A stretch of DNA of 64,000 bases. Origin: Taxillus chinensis. Lineage: Eukaryota > Streptophyta > Magnoliopsida > Santalales > Loranthaceae. A model generated the notes under the pieces. It worked only from the letters and a program-made list of their open reading frames with translations, was not told the origin of the DNA and searched no databases. Position 1 is the first letter of the stretch. Every line of letters starts with the position of its first letter. A program made the translations under genes and the position numbers. Positions 23,216 to 35,900 of the stretch are shown piece by piece. Location: NCBI GenBank assembly GCA_023512835.1, contig CM042090.1:26389783-26453782 (forward strand). Reading direction: 5' to 3'.

Positions 23216-24164
23216 AGTCACCAACAAAAACCGTCAATGCGGTGACTCTTTTCTTCATTAAATTTCTTCGTAGGGTAAAAAAAAATCTCACTTAAAATGA
23301 CAAAATACATAAAATAGAGTGTAATTAGTGCATTCATATGCCTTCAAGGCTTCAACTATATCCTCTTAACAAACATAAATTTTAAAAAAATTACTTAAAT
23401 TATTTTTTCCCAAACATAAATTTAAAATTATGAATATTTAAAATTGATTTTTTTAGAAATAGGTTGAATAAATTTTAAATATTTGTATTTTCAAATTAAT
23501 TACAGAGTATTTGATTTTAACTTTAAAACATTAAATGTATGATGAAAGTTAAAACTTAAAAGCGTAGAGAAATTTTTTGACTTAATTTTTGTTAATGAAA
23601 ATAGGATTTTTTATATAAAATAAATAACATATTTGGTATAAAAAAATTGGCAAGGAGGTATCAAATTTCTAAACGTATGCTAAACTTAAAAACAATAAAC
23701 AAACTGTTAAAGCTAGCAACTCTAAGCTTTAATGAGACAAATTGATTGCGGGATCCTAGCTACTAGAGAGTAGAGAATCTATTTCCCGAATATATAGTTT
23801 ATTTTCAATAAAGATATGACAAACTTTATCCCAAATATCTTACCTGAAGGTGAAATAGATTTTACCACTCTTATTAATTTGAAAATCACACATATAAAGT
23901 AATGTTTAGATCAAAACCATTTCATTTTAAAAAAACTATTATAATTTTATTAAAGTAATTTATTAAATGACATTATTCGGGGCTTGAAATCTCACGTAAC
24001 ACACTATAATTAATTGAAATTTATACTAGTCCTCAATAAAATATGTTAACATGCTTTTATTCTACCATATAAGAATTTAATTATTACGCAGAATAAATCA
24101 ATATTTATAATATAATTATTCTAAAAAAAATGGGCCCAAAATGGTTCACTATGTACAAGGATAT
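23216..24164. other. AT-rich intergenic DNA, no gene seen
   Basis: A/T-rich with no convincing coding frame or structured repeat. Confidence 0.6.
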
Positions 24165-24240
24165 GATCATTTAAATATTCTATCAAAAATTACAGTTCAC
24201 CGGAGATAGCTACAGTTCATGGAACCCAAAAACCCATAGG
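24165..24240. repeat. Fragment of the CTCGAG-rich dispersed repeat
   Basis: CATTTAAATATTCTATCAAA, AATTACAGTTCA and AACCCAAAAACCCATA match the middle module of copies 2 and 3, without the CTCGAG block. Confidence 0.55.
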
Positions 24241-24297
24241 TAAGAGATGATTTAATTCAGTTTGATGATTCGGTTTGAGAAATAACTATTTTCTCGA

Positions 24298-24552
24298 ACT
24301 GAAGACCTATTTCCCGAACCGAAGTCCTCATTTCCCTAACCAAAAACCTATTTCTCGAACCAAAATTCCTATTTTTCAAACTAAAGTTCTTATTTTTCAA
24401 ACCGAAATCTCTATTTTCTGAATCAAAGTTCCTATTTCTTGAACCGAAGTCCTATTTTTCGGACCGAAATCTTATTTTTCTGAACTAAAGTTTTATTTTC
24501 TTGAACCGAATTTATTTTTTTGAAACAAAAGTTCATCTCGAACCGAAGTAAA
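24298..24552. repeat. 20-21-bp minisatellite, about 12 units
   Basis: Tandem units with consensus CGAAGTCCTATTTCTCGAAC, degenerating toward AT-rich forms at the right end. A relict of the same family is at about 6160-6290. Confidence 0.9.
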
Positions 24553-26239
24553 CATGTTATCTTACGCAAATGCAACAATGGACAAAAACAGAAATTAAAT
24601 TGACATTCATCAAATCGATCTAAACACGACATCTATAATGAACGCAATTAATAATTCTGCGTACTCAAACACATCAGTTGCCACACCAATCCAGTTGATG
24701 AATCTGGTGGATAATTTTGGTTAAATATTAGAGCCCAACCCTTTATTTGTATTTGATTTTGTATTTACTGTAATGACTAATGAGTATGAGTAAGAACATG
24801 AAAGATAATTTTGTTTTTATTTTTTATTATATAATATATTTTATGTAATATTTTAATAAAAAATATGATAAAAAATTATAATACAATAAATTTTATAATA
24901 AAAAATGTGTAACAATAGTTTATGTGAATTCAATTCAAAATACATGTGGATTTATAATATCCATAATACAAAATACATGGATATAACTGGTAAGAGAATA
25001 TTAAATCATGTTCCATAAAATCTATCTCTATTTTTAGGTAAAAGTTATTTTACTTAGCTATTTTAATTACCTACTATAACCATACTCCCTATTTTAGCTA
25101 ATTATATAAGTTTTTTATTTTTAAAATTTTAATTTAAATAATTATTTATTATTATAACTAATTAATATTTTATTATATTAAAATATTAATAAAATTAATT
25201 TAGAGAGTTGCAAGACTTAGCTATATTTAAGGAACAACTTAGAACATCTTCTACCATGCTTCCTGTATATCCTTCATCTTTTAACTAAAAGCTAATTTAG
25301 TTAATTACTTTTATATTGTCTATTCCAATCATACCTTCTATTTTAGCTAAATATATAACATTTTATTATTTAAAAAAAATTATTGAAATTTGAGATTTGG
25401 TGATGACTATACCGTTTTTAATATATGACGATTTGGTGAAATTAAAATTTAACATTAATATGACTTGATAAATTTGCCATCTTTGAAATTTGATAATATA
25501 TGGCCAAACTGTATATAATTTGATATCTTTGAGATTCGAGAATTAAACTTTTACATTTGAAATTTTAGATTTTCTATAAATAAGACCATTTGCAAAAACA
25601 TTTGGAATTTTAGATAATGTCAGTAATGTCTTACATGCAGCTTCTGTAAAAACAACTCCATCTCCTGAGAACGTAAAAAATAACATTTTACGACATGTTA
25701 AGAGTCAACAAGAAAGGATATCGAATGGATGTTTGGAGTCCTATAATCTAAGCATAAGACCCACAAAACTTACTCATATCAAGCTGAATTGTTGACCACC
25801 GATACATGAGAGAGCTCTTTGTTCAATCCGTTTCAAATTCTTTATTTTTGTGGAAGTACTCATGTATATGATCCCAATATTTTGCACTTAATTAGTAAGT
25901 TTCTTTAATTGGTTCTATACTAGTATTGAGTCATGCAGAAACAAGACGAAGGTCTTTATCATTTGTAAAAAAATTTCCTTTTGGCTTCTTTGAAGTTCAA
26001 TTGACCATTTGATTTGTAATATCACCATCGAAGTCTTCAAACGAATATTTCATATTTTGGTTACTTCCACCGTTAATAGAATTGTTAAACGGGCTAAAAT
26101 CCCACCGGCCGCGTAGGCTAGCCCGTGTTACATTTTTTAGCTCGTTTTATAACGGGCATATATGGTTTTGAGCCCAGAGGCCACGGTTTAAACGGGCTTG
26201 GTCTGCACTAATACGGGCCCACCGTGAATGCCCGTAGCC
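24553..26239. other. AT-rich intergenic DNA with MITE-like debris
   Basis: 25020-25350 repeats TTTTAGCTAATTATATAA-type words twice and looks like decayed miniature element arms. 26090-26240 is a GGGC/GCCC-rich patch of the sort found in hAT termini. No gene seen. Confidence 0.5.
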
Positions 26240-26625
26240 TTACTTTCTTGTTGAAGCTAGCCATCATCCTCTGTTGATATAACTAACCCCGGCAAACTGT
26301 TGAGTGTCTTTTTCTCTTAATTAGGTTCAACTACTCAAATAAGTTTCTGACCCATTCGGCTTCGTTCAGTTTAGTGTCCATGAGCTCCCTTATAGATGGG
26401 ATCTCTACCTCGACTGGCAAGACGGCCTCCATGCCATAAACTAGGGATAAGAGTATTGCCCTAGTTGAAGTTCGTACTATAGTTCTATAAGCATGTAGCG
26501 CATATAGGAGTTTTTCACTCCAATTTTTATACATTTATGTCATCTTTCTGATGATGTTTTTTATATTTTTGTTTTCCACCTCCACTGCTTCGTTCATTTG
26601 ACGACAATATAGCGTTGAATTGCGG
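26240..26625 (-). mobile_element. Ty3/gypsy integrase fragment, decayed
   Basis: Read on the minus strand from about 26625: QMNEAVEVENKNIKNIIRKM, then after a stop NWSEKLLYALHAYRTIVRTS, SLVYGMEAVLPVEVEIPS, LNEAEWVRNLFE and, past another stop, LNLIKRKR and LYQQRM. This is the conserved C-terminal part of plant gypsy integrase. Several stops break the frame, and RT, gag and recognisable LTRs are missing, so it is a relict. 26690-27120 may be other retroelement debris, but I cannot assign it. Confidence 0.85.
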
Positions 26626-27739
26626 TATCAAATTTTGGTGCCGAATTTTGAATCTTTCATTTTGAGAATTCTACCCACACGGCACCTAGCTTTCCTTGTA
26701 TTTCGGATCGCTAAGTTCAGTTGTCCTCCATTCAGATCATTTACCTACGATCCTAGAACCCATTAAGTAATCACACAAACGAGGGCAAACACGCACACGC
26801 GAAAGTAATGTGAGAAACCCAACTCAGCCTATCACATCCCGAATTTCCAACCCAAGAAACCGGTACGTAACTCCCCTTTTACCCACTCAATGGGTAAGGG
26901 GTTGAGTTAAATAATACTACATAGATCATCACAAATAAACATAAATAGTGTCTACAAGTCAAACCACGGGTTTATATTAAAGTCAAATCTCTTTTACATT
27001 ATTCCCCAATAGGATTACATCAGTTTCATAGAACATTGCGACATGAAATAAAAACAATCAACAAAACAATAATATAGTCTTCCACCTTGATGTTCCACCT
27101 AACACTTGTAAATTCCTGGAAAAAAAAAAAGCAAATCACAAAATTATAGTGTGTATATATGAGCAATAATAATTATTTTTGTGTATTGTTCAAAAAAAAA
27201 TCATAGCATAATTGTTAGTTCCACTTAAAACATTCGTCCTATTATGCAAGATATGCAATAGTATCAAATCCATGATATGCAAGATATTGCTTTTTTTATA
27301 ACACTTTTTAGGCTCTACTTTAACAATTCTAATTAAAATAATATTTATCAAATACTTATTTATTAATCTTTGAAAAATAAAAAAGAATAAAAAAAATAAA
27401 ATTGTTTAAAGATAAGATAAAATAGTACATGTTAAAATTGAAATAATACAACTTATAATATTAATTTTAAAAAAATAAAAGGATTGAAAAGTGATAATTT
27501 AAAATATTTTTATTAAATTAGTTCTTTAATTTTTTTAGATAATTACTCTAATGTTTATTATACATGCCCATGCTTATTGACCATTATTATTTGTCAATAA
27601 ATCAATAGAGCACTAATAAAATTTAGTCAAAAATTACCTTTTATAAAATTTGAATATTCATAATTTATAACCTTAATTATCCGCCTTAATAAAATTTTCA
27701 GCACTTTATTAAAATATTAATTTCCCATAGCATCACTGC
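26626..27739. other. Intergenic DNA containing the left member of a direct-repeat pair
   Basis: 27152-27275 (GTATATATGAGCAATAATAA ... TTGTTAGTTCCACTTAAAAC) matches 29271-29390 in the same orientation. The rest is AT-rich or unassigned retroelement-like sequence. Confidence 0.55.
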
Positions 27740-28385
27740 CTAAAGAAAAATGATATTTGCAACCGGCATTGCATCCCCAATGCGTCTCCAACTGATGTGG
27801 CAAATGTCATGTCAACAAAATTATGTAAAATTTACAACACAACACACTAGATCTGAGAAAGAAAGAGCGGGAGAGGGGAAATTGGATCACTGTGCACATG
27901 ACTAAAAATCTGAATTTAGAGGCAAAAAAGTATATTTTTTGAAAACCAGAGAGCAGCAAACCCCCTTTGAGAGTTTGGGATCTATAACTCTTGTTCATAA
28001 CTATAAATTAAAAAAAAATTGACCCAAATCGGACCACTGTGCGCAAACTTATGTTAATTTATAGTTATCGTCAAAAATTACAGTTGATGTAACCCAGAAA
28101 CTCATGCTCGAGGCTTACTCGATGCCTGCTCGAGCTTGAGGCTCAAGCAGGGCTTAGCATCTGCAACTGCTCAAGACCTACTTAAGCCTTAGGCTTGAGC
28201 ACCGTCTGCAGTATATGTGCTTGAGCCCTACTTGAACTTCGCACGACGTTTACGAAATATTTCAAGAGCGAGCTGAAGCCTGACAAAAAATACTGATGAC
28301 TTATTCCACCCACAGATGCTCAAAAAATACTGAAAACATAAAAATACCTAATACCGGTTGTATCTAGTAGCGCTCTGCCTAAATC
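27740..28385. repeat. CTCGAG-rich dispersed repeat, copy 3
   Basis: Left end AAAAATGATATTTGCAACCG, then GGCAAAAAAGTATATTTTTTG, the TCGTCAAAAATTACAGTTGATG module, the CTCGAGGCTTACTCGATGCC block, and the right end CCGGTTGTATCTAGTAGCGCTC. CAACCGG near the left end and CCGGTTG near the right end could be part of short terminal inverted repeats. Confidence 0.75.
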
Positions 28386-28390
28386 CACCC

Positions 28391-28905
28391 ACAGATGCAC
28401 ACACCAAATTTGCACTGCCCAGATCCGTTAATCGCCGCCGTCACAATCTCGCGATCTCGGGAGCTGCTCGCTTCAGGCCAGCCACAGATCACCCTTCATG
28501 CAAACACGCCCGCAGATGAGAGACATAGACAAGGACCAAGCAGACGGCTCGCAAATCCACCAGAGAGAAGGCTCCTAGGAAGCAGTTGGCGATAAAGGCC
28601 ACCCAAAAATAGGTTCCAACAACCGGTGGCATGAAGCAGCCCCAAACCCGTCTCTCCACATCCGCTTCATAGTGTTTTTATGCACGTAAAATGGGTCTGG
28701 TAGAGGGCTACAATTTGAGCTCAATAACCAAAAAGGACTCGAATTCGCTTCGCTTCATAACCCACCAGTCCTTCTCCGCTCTCCAATTCGACGACCTCAA
28801 CTCCCTCAAGGGTCTGGTCTAAAAGCTGTGCAGCAAGGGTGGTTCCAACCAGAAACTCCTGCTACACCGCCTCCTGGAGGTGTGAATGAAGTTGGGATGA
28901 TGCAT
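28391..28905 (+). pseudogene. Broken gene fragment of unknown origin
   Basis: GC-richer than its flanks. 28395-28595 is open for 66 codons. From ATG 28691 a second frame reads MGLVEGYNLSSITKKDS, then FITHQSFSALQFDDLNSLKG, an in-frame TAA, and KLCSKGGSNQKLLLHRLLEV with a terminal stop. The text after the TAA continues in the same frame with protein-like character, which suggests a point-mutated coding relict. I do not recognise the family. It adjoins a transposon-like repeat, so capture by a mobile element is possible. Confidence 0.35.
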
Positions 28906-29921
28906 AACAAACATGAGCAAACAATGTCGCCAAATTACCTACAGAAGTATTAGAACTATTATTTTATTCTAAAAATAATATTTAACTAATGAAATTAACT
29001 GATCAAACTAATAATTTAACTAACGGGGTATGTTTTCACCTTTTGAGATATTTGGATTTTGGAAAATAAGAGTAACCGGAAAAATATGAAAGTTAAGTAA
29101 AAATATAACTAATGTATCATTAGAGTACTATTAGCTATAATAATATTATAACAAACTAAAATTAACTTTAGTTATCCATTATAACTTGTTAGAATTAAAA
29201 ATGTTCTAACTAGCTTATTATAAGCGCTCTTAGTAATGATAATTTTTTAATTAATTATTTAAAATTAGTTTGTATATATGAGCAATAATAATAATTTTTT
29301 GTGTATTGTTCAAAAAAATTTATATGTTGCGTAATTGTTAGTTCCACTTAAAACATTCTTCATATTATGCAATATCAAATCCAATATGATCCACCTGAGT
29401 ACTATTAAGGGCAATCTTTTCCAATTATTTTTTTAATAGGAACATATACCATAATAAATTCTCTTAATTATTTTATATTTTATTAAAATAATACTTTAAT
29501 TTTTTATGATTTCATATAAAATAAAAAATTATGAAAATATATATATATATATATAATTTAATAATCATAAGAAATAAATAATATTTTCAAATAAATTTTT
29601 AAAAACTGTATAAATTCTACAAGAAAAATTAAATATAATAATCCTGAAATTGATTTTATGACATTTAACATTTTTTATTAAATAATATATATATATCCAT
29701 ATAAAAAATCTGCTATGCTCTAACAACAACAAAAAAAACCCGTACAACAAAAGAATACATTAAAATTTAAGATACAGGGTCAATACTTAAACAAAGAATG
29801 GAGACAACTAAAGTAAAATATAAATCCTTACAAAATTTTGTTGCGTGACATTCACAATATCAAGAGGGCGGGAATGTGCCGCAACAAACCAAATACATTG
29901 GGAGAAAACGATGCCGGTCAA
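28906..29921. other. AT-rich DNA with the right member of a direct-repeat pair; CCR4 3' flank
   Basis: 29271-29390 is the second copy of the repeat at 27152-27275. 29520-29700 is A/T only with (TA)n. The last 100-200 bases next to the CCR4 stop (minus strand) are probably its 3' UTR. Confidence 0.5.
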
Positions 29922-32900
29922 CTATGGAGTTTGACCTTCATTTATGGTGAATTCAGCGCCAATGGGAAGATGATCACTTGGATGGTGGAAGTTTGGTAGC
30001 CCACCAACAACATCAGGAGCATCCGAGCCAGGAACTTGGAGAACACTGACAGGCTTAATGAGAGAAGGGGAAAATAATATATAATCAAGAGTCCCAGTAA
30101 AATCAGGGGTGCAGTTGGTGAAAGCTGGCTCTCCCCCGGTAGATGCATACACGCTGCATAATGGAATGGGTAGGTCTGCGCAATCCTTAACCCAATTAAG
30201 GGAAGAGCTTCCAGAAATAAGGTACCGATAAACCTACAAAACACATTAATGCCGTTAACGAAGTGGTCTATTGTAAAGCACAGTTTGGCATGGTTTGATG
30301 TTTCGCTCTTTGGATCTACTGTTCCACTTTTGTGTTTCATTTTGTGTCCTAATGCTTTAAACTTTATTCATAATCACTAGCAAGTAGCAATGTTCTATCA
30401 ATCAATGCATGTGACACAATTTTCAAATGTATAGGGTACCGTATAGAACACAAAAATGACACCAAATCTGAAGTCGTAATCAAGGAAGCATTATCTGCAG
30501 CATGCTTCGTGAAACAGATAAAATAGTAGTGCAAAATAGTGCATGTCTCTGAGTTAATCAGCTGACACGATGAATGAATGTTCTCATAACTGCTGCAACT
30601 CAACCTCACATAGTTCATCAATATGTCCTGACACTGACGTTCAAATCAAAAATTGACAAAGATAAACATGACATGCGCATGAGCTTTGAATTTGCTGACA
30701 GCTACAGTTGTGATAGGCTAGCTATAGCGCTACAAGCCGGCTCAGCACAAATTGGCTACAACTAAAAACTATGAAAATGAAATGATTACTGAACTCATCA
30801 TCACTAAAAGTAACTTAAAATCGTTCAGCAAACGTGTATCTGCCTAAGAATATTGGGTATTTGATTTTGAGAATGCACATTGACAACTGAACAGCTAACA
30901 AGATTAGAATAAGTAGAGCTTTCCTAAGACTGGATAAGTAAGCTGTTTCAGTTTGTTTGGCAGAATCTACAACTACAAGCCCAGTGATTATTACCAAACG
31001 CACATCAGAGAATCTGATGATGAACAAAAATATGTTTTTAATTCCAACCCAGTAGCCACATGACAACGACAAAAGCAAGTCTTAAGCCAAGAGAGAATCA
31101 CAAGGGCATAAATAAAACACAAAAGAGATCACGCAATAAGCAACAAATATGAAGAGAAAATTGAATAACAGAAAGTGAACGGGAAAACCTCATCCCCAGG
31201 GGTTGAATTGAAGTCGCCGGACACGATTATAGATGGTGTGCATTCAAATCTGTTTGACACCAGCATTCTAAATTGACTTAGGCGCGACAAAAGATATTTA
31301 GCTTGTGCAAGCTTGACATCAGCCCATTCTGGATCCCTGAAGTAAAGTAGTTTTTAATAACTTTTATGAGCCATAAACATAAAAGAACATTGCATGCAAA
31401 GAAAAAGGTATAAAAGAATAACCATAATGCACAAAGGCAGCCAAATTGATGAAAACTAAATGCAATTTACCAATACAGGTGTGTATTTGCCACAATAACA
31501 ATATGAGAAGGTTCTTTGAGTTTAAATGCAGCCATTATTCCAACGCAATCACGTTTTAATCTTACAAGAGGATCATTAGGATCTCCACGATCCTCCACAG
31601 AATCATTTTGCATTAAACCTGTAAATGGTTCACGGTGGATCAGAATATCATATATGAATGACATTCATATAGCTAGATAATAAAGACAAAGATTCTTGTT
31701 GAGTGTAAAGAAAATAACCTATTTAATATGAGAGTTCAAATATATAAGCCAACCTAGGGTTAGCATCTGACATTCATGACTGAAAGGACTAAATACCCTT
31801 ACAATTATTTTACTAGGTATTCAACACATACTTTCACTAAAATTAAAAAATTCCCTCCTTGGAGTATGCTACCTCAATGTCCCTTTCTACAAAAACTCTT
31901 CGCCAAAACTGCTTGGGCCACTTGATACCACTAAAATCACTCTCAAGTACATAAATCTAGATCTTATATCTAAAAAACTTAATCAAGACAATACTAATTC
32001 AATTGTGTAGACAACACACCACATTCTTCCTCATGGCAACAAAACCTCGAGTTTGTTTCATGTGAACCTCCACCACAAGTTCCCGTGAAAAGGGCCATTT
32101 TAAAATCATGTTGGTTAATATGCCATCAAAAGAAGGCTGTTAGACATGAGATGACTAACATGAAACGCATGGATCTTAGTTATTGTGGTGGGCCTTAGCC
32201 ACCATTTGACTTTTATGCTTGATAGAACATCTTTAAGGTTCATACTGTAGTTCCAATGACAACAAATAACCTGATTTCGTTGGTAGACAGAGAAATAAGA
32301 TATGAAATTTTGTAAGCCTATAATGTATTCATATCTTTTATTGTTATAAGTAAGAACTTTATTAAAAAAAACGAACGCATACAAGAAATGAGCGCTAAAT
32401 AAACATACATCAAGCTCAAAATGAACATCCATAAACAACATCAGATATGGAAGAAAAAGATAGCCCTCCCAAAGCAAAAAGTCATTCTCTCAAACCGTAA
32501 AAAATAAGAGAAATCTCCAAAAGGGATTGCTCCCTATCATCAAAAACATAGACATTCCGCCAAATACACCAAAAAAGATAATGAGGAACAACTCTCTACA
32601 CTACTGAATGCCGCCCCACGCCCCTGAGTCAGTACTCAAACAACCCACAAAGGAACAACGATATCACCCCAAAAAAACCGAACAAGTCCATTATCATGTC
32701 CCAAAGCTCCCAAACATACAGACAATGAAGAAATAAATAATCTACGAATTCCGCTGAACCTTGCACATGAAACACCGGCTTACAAGAACGAAACTCCAGC
32801 GTCACAGATTATCAGCAATAAGGATTCAATCAAGCACCGCAGTTCAAGCAAAAAAGGTAATACGAAACGAAACTCGCGCCTTCCACATACTACGCCACGG

Positions 32901-35900
32901 GAACATCCCAAGCCAAGCAAACATAAAAAAAAAGTAAAGGTTCTTAACCTGAAAACTAGTGCCAGATTAGGCCGCCAATAAAGCATATCTTCCATGGTAG
33001 TTATTCAAAGAGACAACATACAAAACGAAGATAAAGTTACAAAGATTGATTGTCATTTCATCAAAGAGAGGCAAGCATTAGTTTTAGAGGTTTGTTTCTT
33101 GTTGCCAAGATATTGATCCTAGGGACGTTGTGGAGTCCACCCCAAGACATACAAAATCTCAATGGAAACGGCACAGTGGATTGAATCAGTTTGGGGATTC
33201 CTATGCTAGTTCCTCTAAACAGGCTTACGCTCAGTGTATTAGGCTTTATTCTGAAGATGCAATGGAGAGAGTACCTCGCCAGCCTTCATTTTCCTCGGAG
33301 CATTTCTAAGCAGCCAAAGAATTACTGTTTATACATATAGCAGTGAAAGTATAAAAAAAAAAGGTTCGTAATGTCGCAGTGGCTGTGTTGACAACAATAA
33401 GATTACTTTTTTTCCCCAGGTTTGTGGACCACGGGAAGGTGAGAACACAAGTTTGGCCATAAAATTTGTCCCTCCAGTCTCCTGGATGCAGTATTGGCCG
33501 CTAGAATTGATGGCATATTTATGAGAAATACTACGCCTACTGTTTGCATTCAGTTCTGCAGCAGCACATCATGCTTGAAACCGCTTCTATATTACTTAGT
33601 GGTCAGGAAAGCGCGATGGAATCATTCCTTCTGTCAAACTCAAATGCATGCTAAGGCTATGTTTGATTTTATAAGATTATTTTTAAAAATAAAATTATTT
33701 TAAACAACTATAGGCCCAAATAAATTTATACTACTTATAAATAGTTTTAAATTATTTGAATCCAGTATTTTTAAAAACAATCTTATTTTCAAAAATAATA
33801 CAATATTAACAAACATCCCCTAAGCTGGGATAAATGCAAATTTTCCTTACATTATCAGAATACTTTTCAAATTAATGCCTAACATATCATGGCAAATGAA
33901 AAATATTACCTTAATCTGTTCTCATAAAAAATTAAAATATAGTCCAAAAAGCAAAAACTAGAAGGGAAAAAGGAAAAATGAAGCAGTTCAACATAAATCT
34001 AATGTCATAAATTAAAAATTAAAATTATAGGTAACCAATCAAGCAGTTCATTCAGAAAATAGAGCAATTTTTATGTGCACATTGGAAAGAAACTTTAAAT
34101 TTTTGAAAATCATGTACCCTCCAATATTAAAGATAGAAACATGAGAAAAATTACGAACGTATGCCCATACAAATTACCGTCTTTTGTATAATCATCTTTA
34201 TTTGCACCAGTTGGCACATCAGCACACTTGCTACCGGATAGGGAAGGTGCAACTTTGACTAGACTTACAAGATCATTGTAATCTATCTTTTCTTCTAAAA
34301 TCAACTCTGCACTGCATACAATAGGAAATGACCAGTTACATGGAGTTATAAAATAGGTGAACTTGATTAGTTAGAGCAATATGAATTTACAAACTATGCC
34401 TAATCAACGTCCAAGGATAACTTTGAATATTAGTATTAAAAAGCCGTAATTCTAGTTAGTTCAATTTCACATCACCCCTCATTTTGAAGACACGCAGAAT
34501 AAAACCTTGGACATAATTATAATTCAGAGCACTAAAAACTGTGGTCTAAAAAACCATAGTTTTCCATTAAAAAAAAAGGAAATGAACATGATATATTAAA
34601 ATTTAACACTATGGCCATAACATTCCCTATATTGATCTTATCAAAAAAAAAATCCCTATATTGGTGTACATTTTACCCGAGAATCAGAGAACATTGTCCA
34701 CTTTAATCATGAAAAGTTAAGACTGTACCTGTTGTGCTTATAAAAAACACCGCATCCATCACGCTTCTTCCCACTTCTTTGAATATATATACTTGAATAA
34801 CCAAGGCTCTCTATATTTTCTTTATAAAAACCATCATACTCATCAAGTTCCTGTTACAGTTCATAAAATACATGACTAGAGAGGAAGGGGAACAAGAAAG
34901 TCATTAAGCCTTAATGGGTTAGGGTCACTGTATATAGAATCATGTGTGATATAAGTAGAATTACACACACACACATATATATATATATCCAAAGCCAAAT
35001 CTGACTAGTTCACTTAGACCCATTTGGTTTGAGTGTATTATTTTTGAAAACAGGATTGTTTTTGAAAATAATGGGTCCGATCCGATGAATTTTATAGTAT
35101 TTATGAGTGATATAAATTCATCTAGGCCCACAGTTCTTAAAAACAATCGTGTTTTGAAAAATAATACAGGTAAGACAAGCGGGGCCTTAATAATTATAAT
35201 AGCATGGATACACTAACTCATATATAACTTGAAGCATTCATATTAACCTAGCTGTTCTTTAGCTAAAGTTTAGCTAAGAAAATAATTTATAAAAATTCAG
35301 CTATCTATTTTTTACAACACCAAATAATAACTTCAACAAAAAATTACTATTCTATTAAAATATTAATTTTAAAGTTCTTGTATATTTTTAATATTAAAAT
35401 TTTCAAAAAATATATCAATAATAGCCCCTGGTCCGACTGTTAACTCAGCCGACCTTGCTCCTCCACCTCTGGTTCATCTTCCCCGATTGATCCGCTAACT
35501 ACAGCCATATACAATCGACCATCAGCAGGTCTGGGATATATCTGCCTCCTCTCCTCCACCACAGTGGCAGCTGAAATGGAGCTGCCAACAGTCTAACAAC
35601 GATGGATCTTTGCGGCGACAGTCTGGTGACGATCTAGCAACAATGCATCTCTGTGGCAGGCAGCAACAAACTGGCGATGATGGACCTCAATAGCCATGGT
35701 CTGGCGACGATCTACCGATGATGGATCTCTACAGAGATGTGCGGCATGAGATGGAGAAGGAATTAAACAACAAAGGAAATTTTTAAAATATTAAAATAAT
35801 ATTTAGGCAGTCAAAGCTAAATTTGACCAGCCAAATGACTGTTGGCTAAATTCACTATATCTTTAGCCAGTCCATTGCCAGAGGTGTTTTCTACCCTTTA

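Noticed and set aside
24298..24552. Possible CRISPR-like array
   Set aside because: Units are contiguous and degenerate with no spacers, and this is plant nuclear DNA: a minisatellite.
29942..30340. 132-codon minus-strand frame over the CCR4 last exon
   Set aside because: Wrong frame and crosses the splice acceptor at 30234; the overlapping frame carries the conserved SDHLPIGAEF end.
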